Assembly (NCBI GenBank): GCA_902796975.1
Contig: CADBRF010000115.1
Coordinates: 1-13,429, forward strand
Source of the DNA: an uncultured Coriobacteriaceae bacterium
GTDB lineage: Bacteria; Actinomycetota; Coriobacteriia; Coriobacteriales; QAMH01
Length of the DNA stretch: 13,429 nucleotides
Direction: 5' to 3'
A model generated the notes under the pieces. The model ran no database searches and was not told the DNA's origin. It was given only the letters and a program-made list of their open reading frames with translations. Shown piece after piece: positions 7,282-13,429 of this stretch (the first letter of the stretch is position 1; each line of letters opens with the position of its first letter). The position numbers were made by a program, and so were the translations under genes.

Positions 7282-7854
7282 TTACGCCTTGACGACAGGT
7301 TTGATAATGCCGTAGCCACCATTCTTGCGATGGTAGATAACCTGAATTTGATGCGTATCCTGGTCGAAGTACACGAAGAAATCGTGGCCAAGGAGGTCAG
7401 TCTGGACGAGCGCGTGCTCTTCAGTCATCGGCTCCATCTCGATTTCCTTGGTACGAACCAGCAGATCGTCGTCCTCTTCCTCGGGGAGCTCGATTTCGGG
7501 CAGGTCATCAGCAGCAAGAGGCTGCCTACGAATGGTGCCCTTGCCACCACGGCGGTCGACAATCTTGGTCTTGTACTTGCGGAGCTGACGCTCGACCTTA
7601 TCGCCGGCGGCATCGATAGCCGCATACATATCCTCGTCAGCCTCGGCGACGCGGATGACAGCGCCCTTTGCGCGAACCGTGACCTCGCAGATAGCACCCT
7701 TGGGGTTAGAAGGATTCTTCTCAGCACGGAGAACAACTTCCGCGTCCATTGCTGCGCGATCGAAAACCTCGAGAGAACGTCCTATCTTCTCTTCAACGTA
7801 ATCCCTCAAAGCTGGCGTAACACTCGTTTTGCGTCCAGTTACTGTGATGCTCAT
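7282..7854 (-). CDS. hpf: Ribosome hibernation-promoting factor, long form
   Basis: A 190-residue long-form HPF. The N-terminal S30AE domain (about 1-100, MSITVTGRKTSVTPALRDYV...) binds the 30S subunit in the mRNA/tRNA channel. An acidic linker (about 115-130) leads to the C-terminal domain (about 132-187, with LLGHDFFVYFDQDT and IYHRKNGGYGIIKP), which pairs two HPFs to make 100S ribosome dimers in stationary phase or stress. ATG 7854 is chosen because AAGGAGG lies 6 nt upstream and homologues start here. An upstream in-frame start at 7935 would place that ribosome site inside the gene. A perfect inverted repeat at 7889-7910 in the leader may be regulatory. Confidence 0.96.
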   Translation of the reverse strand: MSITVTGRKTSVTPALRDYVEEKIGRSLEVFDRAAMDAEVVLRAEKNPSNPKGAICEVTVRAKGAVIRVAEADEDMYAAIDAAGDKVERQLRKYKTKIVDRRGGKGTIRRQPLAADDLPEIELPEEEDDDLLVRTKEIEMEPMTEEHALVQTDLLGHDFFVYFDQDTHQIQVIYHRKNGGYGIIKPVVKA

Positions 7855-7888
7855 AGTAGGCCTCCTTATCTTGGTAGCCAATCTTTCA

Positions 7889-7910
7889 CTGCAGAGCATG
7901 TACTCTGCAG
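7889..7910. promoter_or_regulatory. Perfect inverted repeat upstream of hpf
   Basis: Arms CTGCAGAG (7889-7896) and CTCTGCAG (7903-7910) are exact reverse complements separated by 6 nt. The element ends 35 nt before the hpf start, where a dimeric repressor or activator could bind, or where a leader hairpin could form. No known operator is recognised. Confidence 0.5.
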
Positions 7911-7975
7911 GAATACCCGGCAACAGCAACGGCACATTGGACTTAGAGCAAGCTCAATACACCTCAGCAGCCGAA

Positions 7976-8881
7976 CTACTTGTCAAACGCCTCTGGAAGT
8001 GAGAGGGCACTGACTCGTGCAGGTAACAGCTCTTCGCCATTGCTGCCCAACCATTTTTTCACAATTACACTTTCGATGCCATTCGTTTGTACAGTTGTTA
8101 GCGCTTTGTTAACAGCGGCAGTTAGCTCAGCGTTGCTGGTGAGCGTGGCAGCATACACAGGCCGTACGCTGGCAGAATCCAGGAAACCTACGCAGACGAT
8201 ATCGCTATAGGACCGGGCGAAATAGTTGCCCACAACCGCATCGCACACGAGGTAGCGAGCAGCCCCGTTTTCAAGCGAGCTGAAGCCCTCTTGCAGGGTA
8301 TTGCAGGTGATAACCGCCTTATCGCCGAGGGTCTCGGTAATCTTGCGGGCACCATCACTATCAGGGAGCGCGAGCACCTGGGCGCCTGTGAAATCAGACT
8401 CGGCGACAGACTTTCCCGCATTGGATTTGAGCGCGAAGAGCGCAGTGCCGTCGTCAATATAAGCTGAAGAATAGGAAACCGTGGTGATGGAGCCGGACTT
8501 GGTGGCGCCGAGGGTGACATCCACGAGCCTGCCTGACAGGGCGGACTTGCCGTTGGAATTCACATCGACAATCTGCAGCTTGAGACCAAGCTCATCGGCC
8601 AGCGCGGCGGCGATATCCACGTCGAGGCCGACGGTCTCATTGCTGGCGTTGGTGCCCCCGTAGGGAGAGTTTTGCGCGTTGATGCCAACAGTGAGGACGC
8701 CTTCGGTGATAGTGGCGCCGGAAGTGACTGCGGGAGATGCCGTATAGTCGACTTCTTTATCCATGCAGATGTTGACGCGGGATGCCAAGTCGTTCACCTG
8801 GCTGCAGCCGGCAAGCGCAAACAGCGCGAAACAAGAAAGTGCAACAACTGCAAGGTACCGACCGATATGTTTGATTTTCAT
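7976..8881 (-). CDS. Family-3 solute-binding lipoprotein (amino-acid ABC type)
   Basis: A 301-residue exported lipoprotein. A basic N-terminus and hydrophobic core end in the lipobox LAGC, so Cys26 is lipidated. The mature part reads as a family-3 periplasmic-binding fold: EGVLTVGINAQNSPYG (60-75), GLDVDIAAALADELGLKLQIV (85-105), VDVTLGAT (120-127), a middle lobe, and C-terminal ITE/VNKAL/IVKKWLG segments. Such proteins deliver amino acids to ABC importers, but no permease or ATPase gene is in this window. The segment where relatives have T-x-x-x-R, whose Arg binds the ligand carboxylate, reads ATKSGSITT, so the ligand is uncertain. ATG 8881 has only a poorly spaced GAAGG; an in-frame TGA just upstream rules out a longer start. 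Confidence 0.88.
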   Translation of the reverse strand: MKIKHIGRYLAVVALSCFALFALAGCSQVNDLASRVNICMDKEVDYTASPAVTSGATITEGVLTVGINAQNSPYGGTNASNETVGLDVDIAAALADELGLKLQIVDVNSNGKSALSGRLVDVTLGATKSGSITTVSYSSAYIDDGTALFALKSNAGKSVAESDFTGAQVLALPDSDGARKITETLGDKAVITCNTLQEGFSSLENGAARYLVCDAVVGNYFARSYSDIVCVGFLDSASVRPVYAATLTSNAELTAAVNKALTTVQTNGIESVIVKKWLGSNGEELLPARVSALSLPEAFDK

Positions 8882-9188
8882 AGCCTTCGTAAACGCTCAC
8901 CTGCCCATTGAAGCGTCAATCAGAAACGTGCTCCTCCCGACTGACCTGGTATTTGACCCCACACTCGCATACTGCGACGTTTGCCTGAAATAATCTCACT
9001 ACTAGCCGTCTCGCCCGGGACGCCCTCTGCATCCTTCACGGACGGTACGCCTTACCCCTAAGATGCGCCATGCTCGCAGCCGGCTTGCACCGACTGTTTA
9101 CGTGGATCCTTTCGACCGCATCTGCCTTGGACTAGAGCCACACAAGATGACTCGCAACCACAGACTCGGGAGGAGCAAAGCCAGTTTA
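8882..9188. other. 307-nt gap between rlmL and the lipoprotein gene
   Basis: There is no recognised gene. The minus strand contains a 7-bp hairpin at 8915-8945 with a purine-rich GGGAGGAG loop, and a TTG-initiated 13-codon frame (8878-8919) whose stop overlaps the lipoprotein ATG. A 38-codon frame at 8916-9032 also exists but has no ribosome site. GC-rich segments at 8995-9060 could fold, but I match them to no known RNA. No clear terminator follows rlmL. Confidence 0.5.
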
Positions 9189-11408
9189 TCACAGGCTTTC
9201 GCGTCTGAGCAGATAACAGTGGTGGACACGCTGGTTGCGCTCGAAATCGTGCGGAATTGTTTTGGCCGTGATATCGCTGATGAGGACCCCAGCCTTGCGG
9301 AGCTTGGCAACATCGGGCTTGAACGACCGCTCGTTGCAGGAGAAAATCGCAGTCCCGCCAGGCGTGAGCAGCCTGCTGACACCGATGAGGAGCTCGACGT
9401 GGTCACGTTTGACATCCCAGCTGCGGGAGCCCATCTTTGACGAGTTAGAGAAGGTAGGCGGGTCGACAAAGATCAGGTCCCAACGGTCGCGAGAATGGCG
9501 TACATCATCAATCCAGCCGAGCACATCGGCGCGCTCGAATTCCTGCCGGCTGTCGATGAGGCCGTTGAGCTCCATATTGTGCCAAGCCCAATCCAGGTAA
9601 GTGTTGGACATGTCGACCGTGGTGGTATAGCGAGCGCCACCTGCCGCAGCGTAGACACTCGCCGTTCCCGTGTAGGCAAAGAGGTTGAGAAAGCTCTTGT
9701 CTCGCGCCACACGCCCGATAAGATCGCGGGTGAGCCGGTGGTCGAGGAAGATGCCCGTATCAAGCCTGTCTGCGAGGTTGACTTCGAAGAGCAAGCCATT
9801 TTCGCAGGTGATAAAAGAACGCCCTGGAACTTCTGCATCGCTTGATGGGTTCATGGGCAGGGCGTACTGCTCACCGCCGCGGGCCCGCAACCGACGCTTG
9901 ACGAAGACATCTGCCGGATCGACTTCGAATACGACAGGAATGATGGCGAGAGCATCGGCCATACGCTGCGCAGTCTTCGCCGGGTCGATTTCCTTGGGTG
10001 CCGCATATTCGGCAACATGGATGAGCGTGCGACCCGCATCGGGACCAGCGCCGTTGTAGACATCGATGGCCATGTTGTAATCGTTCAGGTCGGCATCATA
10101 GACGCGATAGGCGTAGATGCCCTTCTGCTTTGCCCATTTGCGGCGCTCACGTGCGACCTTGTTGAGACGCGAGGCGAACTGCTGGGCCCGTTCATCGCCC
10201 ACGAGCACCTGTTTATCGCGCACCTTGACCTTCGCCTGCGGACGCGGCTTTGCGTTTGCCACATCGTAGATGCGAGCGCACGTGTCTTCAGTGCCATTGC
10301 GCGCTCCCACAGTTGTCGCCGCCGTGTACCCCAGAGAGACATCCGCATTGGGATCAGCACTCAGGAACGCGAGCTTCGAGAAGGCGCCGCAATCACGCAT
10401 CAGACTCGTGAGAGAGGCATAGAAAGTCGGGAGCTGCGAGAAGGAAGTGGAGGCAGGGCAATGACAAGCAAGAAACGCGTCTCCCGCATTGACGAGCTTC
10501 TCACGAGCGACGCGGGCGAGGATCTGCTGGTCGGAGAAGAAGCCCATGCAAGCACCTGCTCCAGAACGCTTGGCACTCATCTCCGCATATCGCACGGCAA
10601 CAGGGTCCGTCTCGCACGCGAGAACATGAACATCCTCGGGCGTGCCCGACTGAGCACGGTCGTCTGCGTCGTCGAGCAACTTGTCCCAGACCTCGGGGTC
10701 GTGCCCAAGCCAGCGATCAAAGCCCCAGTGCGGGCGCAGAATGCCTGGTGCCGCATCGGAAGCGATGAGGGCAGCTTCAATGGCGATAGTGCCCGCCCCG
10801 GCAAAGGGGTTCACGAGCAGGGAATCCTTGGCTTTCTCGTGTGTCCAACCGGCCATAGCCAGCAGGGCTGCCGCAAGATTCTCTCGAAGCGGTGTTCCCA
10901 CCGGCTTGCCCTCGGCACGGTAACCGCGGTGATCGAGAGGAGTTCCCGAAAGATCAATAGACACGGTGGCGCGCTTGGAGCCCACCTGCACGTTAATGCG
11001 GACATCGGGCTTGGCGGTCTCAACCGAAGGGCGCGCACCGCGGAGGCTCATGAGACGATCGCATATGGCATCTTTCACACGCAAGGCTGTGAAATGGCTG
11101 TTGCGAAGGGCGTCGTTCGTACCATAGGCGCTCACTGCAATTGTTGCATGGAGGCCGATATGGTCTTCCCAGGGGATATCGTAGACGTCCTCGTAGAGCG
11201 CATCGGCATCGCTGGAGCGAACGCGCCCAAGCGTAAGGAGCACACGGCTGGCAATGCGCGACCAGAGCAAAGCTCGGTAGGCATCTTCCATGTCGCCCGA
11301 GATAGCCACGCCTGCTGTGAGCGGGCGCACTCCATGAACGCCTGCGACATGCAGCTCCTCGCCGAGAAGCTTTTCCACTCCGCGGCCACATGTTGCGAAA
11401 AATTCCAT
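9189..11408 (-). CDS. rlmL: 23S rRNA methyltransferase RlmKL with degenerate RlmL active site
   Basis: A 739-residue fusion resembling E. coli RlmL, which makes m2G2445 (RlmL half) and m7G2069 (RlmK half) in 23S rRNA. Order: ferredoxin-like/THUMP region (about 1-165); RlmL methyltransferase with SAM motif VNPFAGAGTIAIEAA (199-213); linker with YRVYDADLNDYNMAID; RlmK methyltransferase with LDTGIFLDHR (549-558), FLNLFAYTGTASVYAA (573-588) and FVDPPTFSNS (647-656). The RlmK half looks complete. In the RlmL half the NPPY catalytic motif is replaced by CHCP (315-318). ATG 11408 aligns with the E. coli N-terminus (FATCGRGVEKLL). A weak AGAAGAG lies 8 nt upstream; an in-frame TTG at 11441 has no ribosome site. 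It lies 36 nt after the dehydrogenase-like gene, probably in one operon. Confidence 0.93.
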   Translation of the reverse strand: MEFFATCGRGVEKLLGEELHVAGVHGVRPLTAGVAISGDMEDAYRALLWSRIASRVLLTLGRVRSSDADALYEDVYDIPWEDHIGLHATIAVSAYGTNDALRNSHFTALRVKDAICDRLMSLRGARPSVETAKPDVRINVQVGSKRATVSIDLSGTPLDHRGYRAEGKPVGTPLRENLAAALLAMAGWTHEKAKDSLLVNPFAGAGTIAIEAALIASDAAPGILRPHWGFDRWLGHDPEVWDKLLDDADDRAQSGTPEDVHVLACETDPVAVRYAEMSAKRSGAGACMGFFSDQQILARVAREKLVNAGDAFLACHCPASTSFSQLPTFYASLTSLMRDCGAFSKLAFLSADPNADVSLGYTAATTVGARNGTEDTCARIYDVANAKPRPQAKVKVRDKQVLVGDERAQQFASRLNKVARERRKWAKQKGIYAYRVYDADLNDYNMAIDVYNGAGPDAGRTLIHVAEYAAPKEIDPAKTAQRMADALAIIPVVFEVDPADVFVKRRLRARGGEQYALPMNPSSDAEVPGRSFITCENGLLFEVNLADRLDTGIFLDHRLTRDLIGRVARDKSFLNLFAYTGTASVYAAAGGARYTTTVDMSNTYLDWAWHNMELNGLIDSRQEFERADVLGWIDDVRHSRDRWDLIFVDPPTFSNSSKMGSRSWDVKRDHVELLIGVSRLLTPGGTAIFSCNERSFKPDVAKLRKAGVLISDITAKTIPHDFERNQRVHHCYLLRRESL

Positions 11409-11444
11409 GAATCTAACTCTTCTCTTAGCAGTCGAGGGCAATAA

Positions 11445-12524
11445 CTAGTTCTTCGAAAAGAAGCTGCCAGGCATCTGGAGGCCACCACCAGATGACCCTC
11501 TAGGGCGCTGCCCACCTCCCTGCGAAGGATTGCCAAGCCCGCCTAGAGGACCGCCCTCATACCCGTCGTAGCCGTAATCATCGTCATCCATCTGACCGTC
11601 TTGACCATCGGCGAGCGACCAGTCCAGGCCATAATCGGCGCATGTCTGTTCATCCTCATAGAGCAGGGCGAGCGCCTGGATGTTGAGACTCTCCCCGCCA
11701 ACCACACACAAAAGGTCGTAGAGCTGGTAGGCAGTCTCGACCATCGGCAATGTGACTTCAAGCTTGTCTGCAGTCTCAAGAGCCACACCCAGCGCTTCGA
11801 GAAAAGACGACACTCTGAAGGAGCCCTTGTAATCGTGTTTGAGAATCTGCGGACCGTAGTCGACTAGCGCTCGCGAACCGCCAGCAGTGGTTGCCAGCAC
11901 GCCTACAGCGCTGTGCTCAGGGAATCCACTGATATGAGCGAGGGAGAGCGCCTCCACCGTGCCCATAAGAGAGCCTGCGAGCGAGATGATGGCGAGCATC
12001 GCGGCAAACTGCCCCTCACCCGCCTCTTTTTCCGGAATGACCGTCGCGGCGAGATAGGGGAAGAGGGGCGCCAGCTGATCGCGAGCGTCTTGCTCGCCGC
12101 CTACGAACATTACTGCCTCCTCCTTCTCTCCCAAGCAGAGCACCGGAGCGTCGATTGCCTGGATATCGGAGATGGCGGCCATGGCCTCAATCTCGCGCGC
12201 GAGCTGCGGAGACGAGAAGCTCACATCCATAAAGCAGGTGCCCTGATCGGCGAGTTCGAGCAAGCCGTTATCGCCCAGATAGAGCTCTTCAACAGCGGCG
12301 GAGGTGGAGAGCGATGTGATTACGACCTGACAGTCGCTCATTGCCTCGACGCGATTGGGAATCTTCTCAACCCCCAAATCGCGGAGCTGATTGTATTCGC
12401 GCGGATCACATTCGCAGACGGCGATTTCATATCCCGCGGCGGCAAGTTTCTTCATGCCTTCAATCACGGCGGGATTGACCGCACCGCCGAAGAAGGTGAT
12501 ACGCGTATCCAGCGAACTCATCAT
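11445..12524 (-). CDS. Beta-hydroxyacid-dehydrogenase-like protein, probably non-catalytic
   Basis: A 359-residue protein with the layout of 3-hydroxyisobutyrate/6-phosphogluconate dehydrogenases: Rossmann domain (about 8-165) and helical C-terminal domain (about 168-290). Landmarks kept are ITSLSTSAAV (69-78), DVSFSSP (100-106), DAPV (125-128), MFVGGE (139-144), AGGSRALVDYGPQIL (214-228), ALGVALETADKL (244-255) and AYQLYDLL. Catalytic parts are lost: GxGxxG reads GGAVNP (13-18), the SGG substrate loop reads LCL (129-131), and the GxGxxxK lysine is Ala175. The tail (about 300-359) is acidic (DDDDYGYDGYEGG), then Gly/Pro-rich, and probably disordered. ATG 12524 has AAGGA 7 nt upstream; an in-frame TTG at 12563 lacks one. 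The gene lies between the DegV gene and rlmL. Function unknown. Confidence 0.85.
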   Translation of the reverse strand: MMSSLDTRITFFGGAVNPAVIEGMKKLAAAGYEIAVCECDPREYNQLRDLGVEKIPNRVEAMSDCQVVITSLSTSAAVEELYLGDNGLLELADQGTCFMDVSFSSPQLAREIEAMAAISDIQAIDAPVLCLGEKEEAVMFVGGEQDARDQLAPLFPYLAATVIPEKEAGEGQFAAMLAIISLAGSLMGTVEALSLAHISGFPEHSAVGVLATTAGGSRALVDYGPQILKHDYKGSFRVSSFLEALGVALETADKLEVTLPMVETAYQLYDLLCVVGGESLNIQALALLYEDEQTCADYGLDWSLADGQDGQMDDDDYGYDGYEGGPLGGLGNPSQGGGQRPRGSSGGGLQMPGSFFSKN

Positions 12525-12595
12525 GTTATTTTCCTTCGTATTGTGCAGCGCAAGCCCGGTCAACGCTTAGAGCGTGCCAGAGTCTCTGCCGCCTG

Positions 12596-13429
12596 CTATT
12601 TGAACCTATTTGCAATCTTGTCGGCAATCGAGGCTTTCTCGCGGCGGTCGGGACCCCAGAAGGTAATTGCCACCATGCCCGGCCCAACGTGTGAGCCGAT
12701 GACCGGGCCAACGCTTCCCGTGATGACGGGAAGTGCCTCTGGATCACGACCTAGATGCTTGATAACCCAATCTGCGTCAGCCTGGGCATCAGCGGAATAG
12801 ACCAACACCGTATCGTTCGCACCTTCTTCGGTATGATTCTCCTGATAGGCCTTGACCAGAGCCCGCAGCGATTTCTTCCTGCCACGCGCCGCGCCCGTCA
12901 GGGTAAGGCTGCCCTCCAGATCGAACGCGAGTAGCGGTTTGATATCGAGCTTAGTGCCCGCATAGGCAGCCATATCTGGAATGCGGCCACCGCGACGCAG
13001 GTGCTCCAGCTCGTCGATGGTGAAGCATGTGTGCACATGCCAACGTGCCTCGTTTGCCCACTCTTCGAGCTGCTTTGCCGTCATACCGCGCTTCCACTGG
13101 CGAATTGCCTCGTAGACAAGCAACCCCTCAGGCATGCAGGCGAGCCGTGAATCAACCGTGTAGAGCTCGAAATCAGGGTATTTCGCGCGGATATCATCAG
13201 CGACACGCAGCGTCGTATCGTAGCTTCCCGAAAGCCCTGAGGTGAAAGCTATATAGCAGGTGGGAACCCCCTCTTGCGCCGCCCTTTCAAAGGCCTCGTA
13301 CTGCACGGCATAGGGAAGCTGGGCGGTGCTGGCAGGCTCTCCCTTCCGAAGACGCTCGTAGAACTCATGGGGATCCATGCTCTGCCACAGGTCGTCTTCA
13401 TACTCAACGCCATTCAGGGTAAAGGGGAA
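12596..13429 (-). CDS. DegV family fatty-acid-binding protein (FakB-like), 5' end beyond the window
   Basis: The reading frame stays open to the right edge, so the N-terminus (roughly the first tens of residues) is missing; 277 residues are visible. An ATG at 13378 is internal, because the codons before it read like family sequence (F-P-F-T-L-N-G-V-E-Y). DegV landmarks: MDPHEFYERLRKGEPASTAQ region, FTSGLSGSYDT (visible 62-72), YTVDSR, LEHLRRGGRI (visible 141-150), IKPLLAFDLEGSL, GRKK, and VGPVIGSHVGPG near the end. FakB proteins bind a fatty acid and present it to FakA kinase to make acyl phosphate for phospholipid synthesis. FakA is not in the window. This appears to be the first visible gene of the operon with the dehydrogenase-like gene and rlmL. 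Confidence 0.92.
   Translation of the reverse strand, partial: FPFTLNGVEYEDDLWQSMDPHEFYERLRKGEPASTAQLPYAVQYEAFERAAQEGVPTCYIAFTSGLSGSYDTTLRVADDIRAKYPDFELYTVDSRLACMPEGLLVYEAIRQWKRGMTAKQLEEWANEARWHVHTCFTIDELEHLRRGGRIPDMAAYAGTKLDIKPLLAFDLEGSLTLTGAARGRKKSLRALVKAYQENHTEEGANDTVLVYSADAQADADWVIKHLGRDPEALPVITGSVGPVIGSHVGPGMVAITFWGPDRREKASIADKIANRFK

Noticed and set aside
8936..8960. Minus-strand ACCAGGTCAG followed by GGGAGGAGCA, resembling the SRP RNA (4.5S) core
   Set aside because: The conserved GGAA tetraloop and the AAGCA-type internal loop are not in register and the helix cannot be completed on both sides. It looks like a chance match.
8916..9032. Minus-strand 38-codon frame containing a C-x-C-G motif
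   Set aside because: A stop lies two codons upstream of its ATG, no properly spaced ribosome site is present, and only one half of a zinc-ribbon pattern is visible.
12535..12563. TTGACC and TACGAA at 17-nt spacing upstream of the dehydrogenase-like gene
   Set aside because: The -10 overlaps the ribosome site of the gene, so a transcript from it would lack that site. Probably not the main promoter.

Overview
The window is a gene-dense stretch of high-GC bacterial chromosome with housekeeping content. No phage, transposase, integrase or CRISPR array is visible. The gene mix (LytR-CpsA-Psr protein, long-form HPF, FakB/DegV protein, secreted coiled-coil cell-wall hydrolase, Gram-positive style lipoprotein, no outer-membrane genes) suggests a monoderm, high-GC actinobacterium. 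A Coriobacteriia relative such as Collinsella or Olsenella is my best guess, but this is inference and not a taxonomic proof. TTG starts and AAGGA-type ribosome sites occur.

Layout: the left end (1-334) has no recognisable gene, only a hairpin that looks like a minus-strand terminator. A two-repeat DUF1508 protein follows on the plus strand with a strong terminator, then a minus-strand tRNA-Phe(GAA) with its own promoter and terminator. Next on the minus strand are a large LytR-CpsA-Psr wall-polymer ligase with a Ser/Gly/acidic tail and a HEAT-repeat protein. A plus-strand block then holds tRNA-Val(UAC) and a secreted coiled-coil/lysozyme-like protein, which converges on serC at a shared bidirectional terminator. 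The remaining genes are all minus strand: serC, a DUF523/TudS-like Fe-S protein, hpf, an orphan family-3 solute-binding lipoprotein, rlmL (RlmKL), a degenerate beta-hydroxyacid-dehydrogenase-like protein, and a DegV/FakB protein cut by the right edge.

How they work together: most genes look like independent transcription units. The one convincing operon is the right-hand set: FakB/DegV, then the dehydrogenase-like protein, then RlmKL, with gaps of 71 and 36 nt. The cell-envelope theme (LCP ligase, wall hydrolase, lipoprotein, fatty-acid binder) is loose and not one pathway.

The main points of interest are two likely losses of catalytic motifs. The RlmL half of the rRNA methyltransferase lacks its NPPY motif, while the RlmK half is intact. 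The dehydrogenase-like protein has lost its nucleotide-binding glycines, its substrate loop and its catalytic lysine, yet keeps the fold's landmark motifs and has gained an acidic, Gly-rich tail. I see no large new defence or mobile system here.
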